DNA from: CAVWDU01 sp963840725
GTDB taxonomy: Bacteria; Pseudomonadota; Gammaproteobacteria; Pseudomonadales; Halieaceae
DNA: 64,000 bases
Assembly (NCBI GenBank): GCA_963840725.1
Contig: CAWIZY010000009.1
Span: forward strand, 372,001 to 436,000
Direction: 5' to 3'
Position numbers and translations under genes: made by a program
Shown here: piece by piece, positions 9,103-17,825 of the stretch
How positions within the stretch are numbered: position 1 is the stretch's first letter
Layout: every line of letters starts with the position of its first letter
The notes under the pieces: generated by a model
Database searches by the model: none
The model's input: the letters and a program-made list of their open reading frames with translations, nothing else
What the model was told of the DNA's origin: nothing

Positions 9103-10789
9103 CGACCCGATGAGCGTGGTGCTCTGCTGGCACATGCACCAGCCGGAGTACCGTGACCTGCAGACCGGCGACAGCCACCTGCCGTGGACATACCTGCATG
9201 CGATCAAGGACTACGTGGATATGGCAGCCCACATCGAGGCGGTGCCGGGCGCCCGTGCCGTGGTCAATTTTGCACCGATATTGCTGGAGCAGATCGAGGA
9301 GTATGTCCACCAGATCAGGGGGTATCTCAGTGGCGATGGCGTAATTCGCGACCACCTGCTGGCACAGCTCGCGGAGCCGGCACTGCCCGGCGAGGAGGTG
9401 GCCAGGCTCGATCTCATGCGCGCCTGTCTGCGGGCCAATCGAGAGCGCATGATCAACCGCTTCGAGCCGTTCAAGCAGCTCGCGTTGATGGCCGATCATT
9501 ACGAGGCCAGCCCGCAACACCTGATCTACGCTTCCAACCAGTTCCTGGCTGACCTGTTGGTCTGGTACCACCTGGCGTGGATCGGCGAGACGGAACGCCT
9601 CAGGGATCGGCGCATCCGGGACCTGCAGCAGAAGGGCTCGAACTTCAGCCTGCATGATCGCCGCGAGCTGCTGCAGATCATCCTCCAACAACTCGAGAGT
9701 ATTTTGCCCCGCTACCGCGCGCTGGCCGACGAGGGTAGGGTGGAATTGTCCATGAGCCCCTACGCGCATCCCATCGTCCCGCTGCTGCTGGACCCGGCCT
9801 GCGCCCGCGAGGCGTTGCCCGATGCCCCGCTGCCGCCGAATCCAGTGTATCCGGGGGGCGCTGAGCGGGTTCACTGGCACCTGGAGCAGGGTGTCGATAC
9901 GTTCGTGCGGGTTTTCGGCCGTCGCCCGCGGGGCATCTGGCCGTCGGAGGGTGGCGTCAGCCAGGACGCCCTGGGGGCGTTTGCTGAATTCGGGTTCGAG
10001 TGGGCCGCCAGCGGGGCCGGCGTGCTGGCCAACTCCCACGACGCATCACAGGGTGATTGCAGCCACCGCGTGTTCCGCTTCGGCGATGCGCCCATCAACT
10101 GTTTTTTCCGTGACGACGGGCTCTCCGACCTGATCGGTTTCCAGTATTCCGACTGGCATGCCGATGACGCGGTGGGCGATCTGGTCTCGCATATGGAAAA
10201 CATCGCCGATCACTGCCCCGATCGCCGGGATTGCCTGATCACCGTCATACTCGACGGTGAGAACGCGTGGGAGCACTTCCCGGAGAATGGCTACCATTTC
10301 CTCAACCAGGTGTATTCCGTGATCGCCGCGCATCCGCGACTGGAGCTCACGACCTTCAGCGATTTCCTGGACGGGAAGCAGCCGCAACCCCTGCACGAAG
10401 ACCGGATTGTTGCCGGGAGCTGGGTGTACGGCACGTTTTCCACCTGGATCGGGGATACGGACAAGAACCAGGGCTGGAGTCTGCTGCTGGCAGCCAAGCG
10501 GGCGTTTGACGCCCAGGTGGCCGCCGGCACGCTGTCGGGGGAAGCCCTGCGCAAGGCAGAAGAACAGCTCGCTATCTGTGAGGGCTCAGACTGGTTCTGG
10601 TGGTTCGGCGACTACAATCCGTCGGCGACCGTGAGCCAGTTCGAACAGTTGTTCAGGATGCACCTGTCCAACCTGTACCGGTTGTTGCGACTGGAGGCGC
10701 CCGCGTCGCTTGGCGAGGTCATATCTCGCGGCGGCGGCGACCCCTCCCGCGGCGGGGTGATGCGACACAGCGACAGTTCCCAGCACTGA
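9092..10789 (+). CDS. Glycoside hydrolase family 57 protein (alpha-amylase/amylopullulanase-like)
   Basis: Probable cytoplasmic alpha-glucan hydrolase or transferase of family GH57. The first strand carries CWHMHQPEYRD, the HQP motif of GH57 region 1. GIWPSEGGVS near residue 290 is the region with the nucleophile glutamate, and VILDGENAWEHF near 388 carries the conserved aspartate of region 4. There is no signal peptide, consistent with internal glycogen as substrate. It overlaps glgC by 11 bases and ends four bases before malQ. An in-frame ATG at 9110 is an alternative start. The exact specificity (4-alpha-glucanotransferase, amylase or debranching) cannot be set from sequence alone. Confidence 0.9.
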   Translation: MPTDDPMSVVLCWHMHQPEYRDLQTGDSHLPWTYLHAIKDYVDMAAHIEAVPGARAVVNFAPILLEQIEEYVHQIRGYLSGDGVIRDHLLAQLAEPALPGEEVARLDLMRACLRANRERMINRFEPFKQLALMADHYEASPQHLIYASNQFLADLLVWYHLAWIGETERLRDRRIRDLQQKGSNFSLHDRRELLQIILQQLESILPRYRALADEGRVELSMSPYAHPIVPLLLDPACAREALPDAPLPPNPVYPGGAERVHWHLEQGVDTFVRVFGRRPRGIWPSEGGVSQDALGAFAEFGFEWAASGAGVLANSHDASQGDCSHRVFRFGDAPINCFFRDDGLSDLIGFQYSDWHADDAVGDLVSHMENIADHCPDRRDCLITVILDGENAWEHFPENGYHFLNQVYSVIAAHPRLELTTFSDFLDGKQPQPLHEDRIVAGSWVYGTFSTWIGDTDKNQGWSLLLAAKRAFDAQVAAGTLSGEALRKAEEQLAICEGSDWFWWFGDYNPSATVSQFEQLFRMHLSNLYRLLRLEAPASLGEVISRGGGDPSRGGVMRHSDSSQH

Positions 10790-10793
10790 CCCC

Positions 10794-12278
10794 GTGGCCA
10801 ATCCCCTGTCCCGACGCAGCGGTGGCGTCCTGCTGCACCCATCCAGTCTCCCCGGCCCGGGTTACTGCGGTACCCTCGGGGGAGAGGCGCGTCGCTTTGT
10901 CGACCTGATCGCCGCGGCGGGCATCCGGATCTGGCAGGTCTTACCCCTGGGTCCGACCCACGACGATGGTTGTCCCTACCAATCCTTCTCCGTCCATGCT
11001 GGCAATCCCGATTTGATCGACCTCGACTGGCTGGTCGCGCAGGGTTGGTTGTCGTCGGAACAAGCGGCAGCGTCACAGAGCGATCGCAAGCAGAAGCATC
11101 GTGCGATCGACGCGGCCAGTGCTGTGTTTTTCACGCAGGTCGAGCGGGATAATCATGCACCCATGGCCCGCCGCTACGAGGCATTCAGGGAGGAGGCCGG
11201 AGACTGGCTGGAGGATTACGTCCGCTTCGAGGCCTTCGGCGAGGCGTTCGCAGGCCATTGCTGGACGCGGTGGCCCGCAGTGCTGCGCGATCACGAGCCG
11301 GCGGCTTGCGGAGAGGAGGCTGCTCGCCTCGGCGCTCGGATCGAGGCGCACAAGTTCAGGCAGTTTGTCTTCGACTGCCAGTGGCGGGAACTGCTGGACT
11401 ACGCGCGCGACAGTGAGGTCTCCCTGTTCGGTGACATGCCGATCTACGTGCACCTGGAGAGCGCCGACGTGTGGGCGAACCAGGATCTGTTCGACCTCGA
11501 TGAAAACTATTCACCGGCGACGCTGACCGGTGTTCCCCCGGATTACTTTTCCGCCGAGGGACAGCTGTGGGGAAATCCGCAGTACGACTGGGACCGGCTG
11601 CAGAAAACCGGGTTCGACTGGTGGCTGCAGCGCTTCGGCACCGCGTCGCGCCAGTTCGATATCGCCCGTATAGACCACTTCCGGGCGCTGGAGGCGTTCT
11701 GGGAAATTCCCGCCACGGCGGTGTCCGCCCAGGAGGGCCGCTGGGTCAAGGCACCCGGCGACGAATTGCTTGAGACGGTGCGGCGGCACTATCCCGAGCT
11801 CGCCCTGGTGGCTGAGAACCTGGGTTGCATCACCCCGGAGGTGGAGAACCTGCGCCGCCGATTCTCGCTGCCGGGGATGCTGATTCTGCAGTTCGCCTTC
11901 GATGGCAACCCCGAAAATCCCTACCTGTTGCACAACCACAGTAGCGGGGATGTGGTTTACACCGGCACTCACGACAACAACACCACGCTGGGGTGGTTCG
12001 AGGAACTCGATACGAATCTGCGCCAGAACGTCTACCGCTATTTCGGTAATCCACCCGAGGCCATGCCGTGGATGCTGATCCGGCAGGCCATGGCATCGCC
12101 GGCCAATACCGCGATTGTGCCCTGGCAGGATTTTCTGGGCCTGGATGGCAGTCACCGCATGAACACACCCGGCACCACGGACAGCCACAACTGGCAGTGG
12201 CGCTTTGACTGGGTCGAGGTACCGGAGGGCCTGGCCGCGCGCATTCGCAGCCTGCTGGCCGATACCGCTAGGCTGTAA
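10794..12278 (+). CDS. malQ: 4-alpha-glucanotransferase (amylomaltase)
   Basis: Transfers alpha-1,4-glucan segments between maltodextrins (GH77), recycling short chains left by phosphorylase. At 494 residues it is of the usual compact type. It shows SSLPGPGYCGTLG and GIRIWQVLPLGPT at the N-terminus. The catalytic nucleophile region is IARIDHFRALEAFWEIP, the acid/base region VAENLG, and the transition-state aspartate region GTHDNNTT. It begins with GTG four bases after the GH57 stop, so coupled translation is likely. It is the last gene of the glucan block on this strand. Confidence 0.95.
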   Translation: MANPLSRRSGGVLLHPSSLPGPGYCGTLGGEARRFVDLIAAAGIRIWQVLPLGPTHDDGCPYQSFSVHAGNPDLIDLDWLVAQGWLSSEQAAASQSDRKQKHRAIDAASAVFFTQVERDNHAPMARRYEAFREEAGDWLEDYVRFEAFGEAFAGHCWTRWPAVLRDHEPAACGEEAARLGARIEAHKFRQFVFDCQWRELLDYARDSEVSLFGDMPIYVHLESADVWANQDLFDLDENYSPATLTGVPPDYFSAEGQLWGNPQYDWDRLQKTGFDWWLQRFGTASRQFDIARIDHFRALEAFWEIPATAVSAQEGRWVKAPGDELLETVRRHYPELALVAENLGCITPEVENLRRRFSLPGMLILQFAFDGNPENPYLLHNHSSGDVVYTGTHDNNTTLGWFEELDTNLRQNVYRYFGNPPEAMPWMLIRQAMASPANTAIVPWQDFLGLDGSHRMNTPGTTDSHNWQWRFDWVEVPEGLAARIRSLLADTARL

Positions 12279-12311
12279 GAGCGGTCATTTTACGCGGGCG
12301 CGACAGGCTGC

Positions 12312-12326
12312 CAGACCTGCGGTCTG
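12312..12326 (+). terminator. Possible weak hairpin after malQ
   Basis: CAGACC-TGC-GGTCTG is a perfect six-base-pair stem in the 166-base gap between malQ and cysC. No T-run follows, so it is at most a weak or factor-dependent terminator. A promoter-like TTTACA (12378-12383) with a 17-base spacer to TACCCT (12401-12406) lies downstream, before cysC. Confidence 0.25.
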
Positions 12327-12444
12327 TGAATTCAGTCAAGGGATGGCAAATTCCTCAACTCCGGGCACAGCGGCTGTTTTACATGCCCCCGGAAACTTCG
12401 TACCCTATGCACCGCTTAAATCCCTCCCTCTCAAAGGCAATTCC

Positions 12445-13062
12445 ATGGCTGAACAGAAAGCGACCAACGTCCACTGGCACGAAGGCGACATTACCCGCGA
12501 TCACCGACAGAAACTGCTCGGTCACAAGGGGGCAACCCTGTGGTTCACCGGGCTGTCCGGCAGCGGTAAGAGTACCGTCGCCGTGGAACTGGAGGGCACT
12601 CTCAACGAGATGGGTGTCCTCTCCTACCGACTCGATGGCGACAACGTCCGCATGGGCATCAACAGGAACCTGGGTTTTTCCGCCGAGGACCGTACCGAGA
12701 ATATCCGCCGGATCGGGGAAATCTCGAAGCTGTTCGTCGACACCGGCGTGATTGCACTCAGCAGTTTCATCAGCCCCTACCGGGCTGACCGCGACCAGGT
12801 GCGGGCCCTGCACGAGGCGGCCGGTATGGATTTTATCGAGATCTTCGTCGATTGCAGCCTGGAGGCCGCGGAATCCCGCGACCCCAAGGGTCTGTACAAA
12901 AAGGCCAGGGCCGGTGAGATCAAGAACTTCACCGGGATCGACGATCCCTACGAAGCACCCGAACGCCCCGAGATTCACCTGCATTCCGACCAACAGACCC
13001 TCGCCGAGGAAGTCGAGCAGATTCTCAGCGTGCTGCGCAGCAGCGGCATCATCAATCAGTAA
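12445..13062 (+). CDS. cysC: Adenylylsulfate (APS) kinase
   Basis: Phosphorylates APS to PAPS in sulfate activation. From ATG 12445 the protein has 205 residues, typical of CysC. It shows the P-loop FTGLSGSGKSTV, the APS-binding RLDGDNVRMGIN region, SSFISPYRADRD and the lid sequence DPKGLYKKARAGEIKNFTG. The frame runs back to 12205, but the extra part is not CysC-like, and AAAGG precedes the chosen ATG. It is followed 13 bases later by sat, so the two enzymes of PAPS synthesis form an operon in the order kinase, then sulfurylase. Confidence 0.96.
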   Translation: MAEQKATNVHWHEGDITRDHRQKLLGHKGATLWFTGLSGSGKSTVAVELEGTLNEMGVLSYRLDGDNVRMGINRNLGFSAEDRTENIRRIGEISKLFVDTGVIALSSFISPYRADRDQVRALHEAAGMDFIEIFVDCSLEAAESRDPKGLYKKARAGEIKNFTGIDDPYEAPERPEIHLHSDQQTLAEEVEQILSVLRSSGIINQ

Positions 13063-13075
13063 GCCGGAGATAACA

Positions 13076-14263
13076 ATGATCAAGCCCCACGGTTCCGAGG
13101 AACTCAATCCGCTGTTTGTGTACGACAGCGAGAAACGGCATGCGCTGATTGCCGAGGCGGAGGGCCTTCCTTCGCTGTTGCTGAACTCGGCCGCCGCTGC
13201 GAATGCGGTCATGCTGGGCGGCGGTTATTTCAACCCGCTGACCGGGTACATGAATCTGGCCGACGCGCTCAGCGTCGCCGATAACATGCACACCTGCGAC
13301 AGGCTGTTTTTCCCGGTGCCGATTCTCAATCTCACGGCGGAGTCGGGTATCGAGCCGGGGAGCAGGATCGCCCTGCGGGACCCCAATGTCGAAGGCCAGC
13401 CGGTTCTCGCCATCATGGATGTCGAGGCGGTGGAAACGGTCACCGATGACCAGATCGACATCATGGCGGAAAAGATTTTTGGTACTCTCGACCCCGGGCA
13501 CCCTGGCGTGGCAACCTTTACCGGGCTTGGCCGCACCCTGCTCTCGGGGCCGATCGAAGTGCTCAACTTCTCCTATTTCCAGGCCGATTTTCCGGATACT
13601 TTCCGCACGGCGGTCGAGATACGCAATGAAATTGCCGAGCACGGCTGGGACAAGGTGGTCGCGTTCCAGACCCGTAATCCCATGCACCGCGCCCACGAGG
13701 AGCTCTGCCGCATGGCGATGGAGGACCTCGGCGCCGACGGAATCCTGATCCACATGTTGCTCGGTAAGCTGAAGCCGGGCGACATCCCCGCCGATGTGCG
13801 GGACGCGGCGATACGCAAAATGGTAGAGCTCTACTTCCCCCCCAATACGGTCATGATTACCGGTTACGGCTTCGACATGCTGTATGCCGGCCCGCGCGAA
13901 GCCGTGCTGCACGCCGTTTTTCGCCAGAACTGCGGCTGCACTCATCTCATCGTCGGCCGCGATCACGCCGGGGTGGGTGACTACTACGGCGGTTTCGACG
14001 CCCAGACGATCTTTGATGAAGAGGTCCCGGCAGGGGCCCTGGAGCTTGAAATCTACAAGGCCGACCACACCGCCTACAGCAAGAAGCTGGACCGGGTTGT
14101 GATGATGCGCGACGCACCGGACCACAGCAAGGAAGACTTCGTGCTGCTGTCCGGCACGGCGGTGCGGGAGATGTTGGGTAAGGGCATTGCGCCGCCCCCG
14201 GAGTTTTCGCGACCCGAGGTAGCGAAAATTCTCTCGGACTACTACCAGTCGATCGACACCTGA
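13076..14263 (+). CDS. sat: Sulfate adenylyltransferase, single-chain type
   Basis: Makes APS from ATP and sulfate. This is the homomeric ATP-sulfurylase type (Sat/Met3), not the CysD-CysN heterodimer common in enterobacteria. Key motifs are FQTRNPMHRAHEEL, the ATP-binding loop with its two histidines, and IVGRDHAGVGDYYG. Length is 395 residues. ATG 13076 is preceded by GGAG with six bases of spacing; the frame upstream overlaps cysC and is a shadow. It lies between cysC and the DHH phosphoesterase gene, which starts nine bases downstream, so all three are probably co-transcribed. Confidence 0.95.
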   Translation: MIKPHGSEELNPLFVYDSEKRHALIAEAEGLPSLLLNSAAAANAVMLGGGYFNPLTGYMNLADALSVADNMHTCDRLFFPVPILNLTAESGIEPGSRIALRDPNVEGQPVLAIMDVEAVETVTDDQIDIMAEKIFGTLDPGHPGVATFTGLGRTLLSGPIEVLNFSYFQADFPDTFRTAVEIRNEIAEHGWDKVVAFQTRNPMHRAHEELCRMAMEDLGADGILIHMLLGKLKPGDIPADVRDAAIRKMVELYFPPNTVMITGYGFDMLYAGPREAVLHAVFRQNCGCTHLIVGRDHAGVGDYYGGFDAQTIFDEEVPAGALELEIYKADHTAYSKKLDRVVMMRDAPDHSKEDFVLLSGTAVREMLGKGIAPPPEFSRPEVAKILSDYYQSIDT

Positions 14264-14272
14264 GGTCGCCCG

Positions 14273-15226
14273 GTGGACTACGATCTGTTCAACGGCGATG
14301 CCGACGGTATCTGCTCCCTGTTGCAGCTGCGCCTGGCAGAGCCGCGGGATGCCACGCTGGTCACGGGCGTCAAGCGCGATATCAATCTCATGGCGCGCAT
14401 CCAGCCGGGGGCGGGTGACCAGGTCACTGTGCTGGACGTTTCCATGGACAAGAATCGCGCCGCGCTAGCGACAGCACTCGACGAGGGCGCCCGTGTGTTC
14501 TACGTGGACCATCATTTCCCCGGGGATATACCTGATCACCCCGGTCTGACAGCCCTGATCAACGAGGCGCCGGAAGTGTGTACCGCGGCGCTGGTGAACG
14601 GCCACCTCAAGGGGCGGTTTGTAGAGTGGGCGATCACCGGTGCGTTTGGCGACAACCTGGCGGAGACGGCCGCGCGCCTGGCCCGTGACGCCGGTATTGA
14701 CCGGGCGACGGCGGATCGTCTGGAAGAGCTCGGAACCTGCATCAACTACAACGGGTATGGACCGGCTATCGAGGACCTGCACTTCGACCCGGAAGACCTC
14801 TACCGGACGCTCTACGCGGCCGGCGAGCCGCTGCTGTATGCCGATTCGGCGGATTTCCGTCGCCTCAGCGAGGGTTACCGTGAAGATATGGCTCTGGCGG
14901 CCGAACTGCAGCCGGCCCGCTGCACGGATACGGCTGCGGTGTTTCTGCTGCCCAATGAAGCCTGGGCGCGGCGCGTCAGTGGTGTGTTCAGTAACGACCT
15001 GGCGTCCGGTAACCCGGCGCGGGCCCATGCCGTCGCCACCCTCAAGGACGATGGAAACTATCTCATCAGTGTGCGTGCCCCGCTCAGTAATCGCCAGGGC
15101 GCTGCGGATCTGTGCCGCCGTTTTCCGACCGGGGGCGGGCGCGCCGCCGCGGCAGGTATCAATGATCTGCCGGCTGCAAGCCTGGAGGAATTCGTGGCTG
15201 AATTCAGTGCCGCCTATAGCGCCTAG
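14273..15226 (+). CDS. DHH-family phosphoesterase next to sat-cysC
   Basis: A 317-residue protein with the DHH-superfamily metal motifs: FNGDADGICSL near residue 5, VLDVSMD near 53 and YVDHHFPG near 75 (the DHH triad itself). A glycine-rich C-terminal motif, FPTGGGRAAAAGIN, matches the GGGH-like motif of DHHA1 substrate domains, although the histidine is not seen. Known DHH/DHHA1 enzymes such as NrnA hydrolyse nanoRNA and 3'-phosphoadenosine-5'-phosphate. Directly behind sat and cysC, a role in removing that PAPS by-product is attractive, but it is inference. GTG 14273 is the only sensible start, nine bases after the sat stop. Confidence 0.8.
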   Translation: MDYDLFNGDADGICSLLQLRLAEPRDATLVTGVKRDINLMARIQPGAGDQVTVLDVSMDKNRAALATALDEGARVFYVDHHFPGDIPDHPGLTALINEAPEVCTAALVNGHLKGRFVEWAITGAFGDNLAETAARLARDAGIDRATADRLEELGTCINYNGYGPAIEDLHFDPEDLYRTLYAAGEPLLYADSADFRRLSEGYREDMALAAELQPARCTDTAAVFLLPNEAWARRVSGVFSNDLASGNPARAHAVATLKDDGNYLISVRAPLSNRQGAADLCRRFPTGGGRAAAAGINDLPAASLEEFVAEFSAAYSA

Positions 15227-15238
15227 GGCACCTCTGAA
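15223..15238 (+). repeat. Dispersed 16-base repeat, copy 2
   Basis: CTAGGGCACCTCTGAA, identical to 2001-2016 and likewise overlapping the stop codon of the upstream gene. The shared part ends where the sequences diverge into CCATGG here versus AATAATGG-like flanks. Confidence 0.55.
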
Positions 15239-15355
15239 TAATGGCCGGTGCTTCGGCCCCGGCGGCCCGGAGCGGGTGTAATATGCTTCCAGACCTGATA
15301 AGGTTTACCGCATTATTCGCCAGTCAACGGTCAGGGATAAGGGCCTCCGGTTCAC

Positions 15356-16723
15356 GTGGAAGCGACCGAAACAAGCGCCTTGAGACAGCACGGTGTTCCC
15401 TGCGGCACGCAGCCAGGCCCCTCCGCGATGGACGCCGGCGGTAGTTTCGGGCAATTTCTCACCACCCGGCGTCTGACCGAACGCATCTGTAAGCCACTGG
15501 AGATCGAGGACTACGGTCTTCAGGCGATGGCGAACACCAGCCCCGCGAAATGGCATCTCGCCCACACCACCTGGTTTTTCGAAACCTTTATTCTGTCGCA
15601 TTTTTGTCCGGATTATCGGCCATTTCACCCGGCATTCGAACACCTGTTCAACTCCTACTACAACGGTGTGGGCAGGCCGTATCCGAGAGAGCAGCGGGGG
15701 CTGCTATCGCGACCCGGTGTCGAGGAGGTGTATCGCTACCGGTCTCATGTCGACTCGGCCATCGCGGATCTGCTGGCGGCACCCGGCGATCGTGAGGCCG
15801 ATATCCGCCAGCGCATCGAGCTCGGTTGCCACCATGAACAGCAGCACCAGGAACTGCTGTTCACAGACCTCAAATACTGCTGGTTCCAGAACCCGTTGTA
15901 CCCGGTCTACACCCCCTCGAGAGAAGACAGCCGCGGCGGCTCCGAGGCGATGGGCTGGCAGCCGTTGGTGGCCGGCGTGCACTCGATAGGTGCTCCTGCG
16001 GACGCCGTTGAGGGTCGGAACGGATTCTGTTTTGACAACGAACTGCCGCGCCACCGCCAGTATGTCGAGGCATCCGAGCTCGCCGACAGGCTGGTCAGCA
16101 ATGCCGAGTTCATGGCGTTTGTAGAAGATGATGGTTACCGGCGTCCGGAACTCTGGCTTGCCGATGGCTGGGCGGCTTGCGAAGCCCGGCGCGACGACGA
16201 TGCGGGTGCGGCGGCTCCCCTGTACTGGGTGCAGGAAAGCGGGCAGTGGTTCGAGTACACGCTGCATGGCCTGTTGCCGCTGGACCCCCACCGACCCGTG
16301 TGCCACGTTTCCGCCTATGAAGCCGACGCCTATGCCCGCTGGGCGGGATGCCGCCTGCCAACGGAATTCGAATGGGAGGTCGCGTGCGGGTGGGGTGACG
16401 ACGCGGTGGCGAAGGGCGCGGGCCAGTTTCTGGGCCTGGATGAATTGCACCCGGGTTCCGCGACCACCGGTGCGCCGGCAGATCGACTGCTGGGCCGGGC
16501 CTGGCAGTGGACCAGCAGCGCCTATTCGCCCTATCCCGGATTTCGCGCCGCGGCGGGTGCCATCGGTGAATACAACGGCAAGTTCATGGCCAATCAACTG
16601 GTGTTGCGGGGCGGCAGTTGCGTTACCAGCCGTTCGCATTATCGCGACAGTTACCGCAATTTCTTTTATCCGCCAGACCAGTGGCAGTTTACGGGTATTC
16701 GTCTGGCGCGAGACCCCCGATAG
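15356..16723 (+). CDS. egtB: Ergothioneine biosynthesis protein EgtB (iron-dependent sulfoxide synthase)
   Basis: Couples trimethylhistidine (hercynine) to a thiol using non-haem iron and oxygen. The N-terminal DinB-like half contains KWHLAHTTWFFE and HHEQQHQELL, supplying the iron-binding HX3HXE histidines. The C-terminal half is an FGE-sulfatase fold with GCRLPTEFEWEVA, WQWTSSAYSPYPGF and VLRGGSCVTSRSHYRDSYRNFF. The longest frame gives 455 residues from GTG 15356; ATG 15428 is an equally good start by homology and neither has a clear ribosome-binding site. egtD follows after 28 bases, giving the two-gene egtB-egtD set. Confidence 0.94.
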   Translation: MEATETSALRQHGVPCGTQPGPSAMDAGGSFGQFLTTRRLTERICKPLEIEDYGLQAMANTSPAKWHLAHTTWFFETFILSHFCPDYRPFHPAFEHLFNSYYNGVGRPYPREQRGLLSRPGVEEVYRYRSHVDSAIADLLAAPGDREADIRQRIELGCHHEQQHQELLFTDLKYCWFQNPLYPVYTPSREDSRGGSEAMGWQPLVAGVHSIGAPADAVEGRNGFCFDNELPRHRQYVEASELADRLVSNAEFMAFVEDDGYRRPELWLADGWAACEARRDDDAGAAAPLYWVQESGQWFEYTLHGLLPLDPHRPVCHVSAYEADAYARWAGCRLPTEFEWEVACGWGDDAVAKGAGQFLGLDELHPGSATTGAPADRLLGRAWQWTSSAYSPYPGFRAAAGAIGEYNGKFMANQLVLRGGSCVTSRSHYRDSYRNFFYPPDQWQFTGIRLARDPR

Positions 16724-16751
16724 ACTTACACCACCACAACGGAAAGCGTCC

Positions 16752-17741
16752 ATGCCTCAAACAGCCCGACGGCCCCGGAATGCCGGCGTCGTTCACACCG
16801 ACACCGACCCGCGCGTCCGCATCATCGACGGGCTGCTGGCAACGCCGAAACGCATCGACTCGCGTTTCTTCTACGACAAGCACGGCTCGCAATTGTTCGA
16901 GGCGATTACCGGGCTGCCGGAGTACTACCCGACCAGGACGGAACGCGCCTTGCTTGAAGCGCACAGTGCTGAAATCGCGGTTGCCATGGGGCGTGGCCAG
17001 CTGCTGGTGGAGCCCGGAGCGGGCAGTTGCAGCAAGGTGCGCCTGCTCCTGCCCGAACTGGCCCCGGCCTGTTATGTGCCGGTGGATATCTCCGGTGATT
17101 TTCTCCGGGCAGCGGCCCGTGAATTACAGCGGGACTTCCCGTCTCTACGGGTGCTTCCGCTGGTGGGCGACATGGGCGATGTGGTGTCATTGCCGCCCGA
17201 GTACGATATGCTCCTGCGCAACGTTTTCTACCCCGGCTCTACCATCGGCAACTACCAGCCTGAGCAGGCGGAGACCGTGCTGCGGGGAATGCACGCTGCC
17301 ATGAATGGTGGAGGTCACCTGCTGATTGGCGTCGACCTGCAGAAAGACCCGAGTATATTGCACGCCGCCTATAACGATAGTGCCGGGGTAACGGCCCGCT
17401 TCAATCTTAATATCCTTACTCACATCAATCGAATAGCCAACGCGGATTTCGATATCGGCTGCTTCCGACATGTCGCCTTCTATAACGAAGCTGAGGGGCG
17501 CATCGAAATGCATGTGGAGAGTACCTGTAACCAGCGCGTGACCGTGGGTGACATGGAGATTCGTGTCCGCGAGGGCGAGCGTATCCTGACGGAATACTCT
17601 TACAAGTATACGCTGGACGGTTTTGCCGACCTGGCGTCACGCGCGGGTTTCGTCGCCGCGGAACGCTGGGTGGACGACAAAGGGTTGTTCAGCCTGCAAC
17701 ACTTCCGCAGCGCCCGAGGGAACGGCACGGACGACGTCTGA
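16752..17741 (+). CDS. egtD: L-histidine N-alpha-methyltransferase EgtD
   Basis: Trimethylates histidine to hercynine with S-adenosylmethionine, the first step of ergothioneine synthesis. It has 329 residues from ATG 16752; the frame upstream overlaps egtB and is not part of the protein. Family landmarks are RFFYDKHGSQLFEAITGLPEYYPTRTE near the N-terminus, the SAM-binding glycine loop VEPGAGSCSKVRLL, and YVPVDISGDFL. A GGAAAG sequence just upstream can serve as ribosome-binding site. The gene pairs with egtB on the same strand; no EgtE-like lyase is seen nearby. Confidence 0.95.
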   Translation: MPQTARRPRNAGVVHTDTDPRVRIIDGLLATPKRIDSRFFYDKHGSQLFEAITGLPEYYPTRTERALLEAHSAEIAVAMGRGQLLVEPGAGSCSKVRLLLPELAPACYVPVDISGDFLRAAARELQRDFPSLRVLPLVGDMGDVVSLPPEYDMLLRNVFYPGSTIGNYQPEQAETVLRGMHAAMNGGGHLLIGVDLQKDPSILHAAYNDSAGVTARFNLNILTHINRIANADFDIGCFRHVAFYNEAEGRIEMHVESTCNQRVTVGDMEIRVREGERILTEYSYKYTLDGFADLASRAGFVAAERWVDDKGLFSLQHFRSARGNGTDDV

Positions 17742-17825
17742 ATAGCGGGTTGTGACGCGGCTGGCTCGGGGGAAATTCCAGGTACCAGTGCTCCAGCAGC
17801 CTGTTGAAATAGTCGCAGGCGGCTG

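Noticed and set aside
11511..12188. 225-residue minus-strand frame
   Set aside because: Antisense to malQ, which carries all GH77 catalytic motifs.
12205..12444. N-terminal extension of the APS kinase frame
   Set aside because: The first 80 codons overlap the end of malQ and the intergenic gap and do not resemble CysC. A better ATG follows.
13052..14125. 357-residue minus-strand open frame
   Set aside because: Antisense to sat, which has full ATP-sulfurylase motifs. Composition is that of a shadow frame.
15704..16753. 349-residue minus-strand open frame
   Set aside because: Antisense to egtB; no family motifs, and egtB is clearly the real gene.
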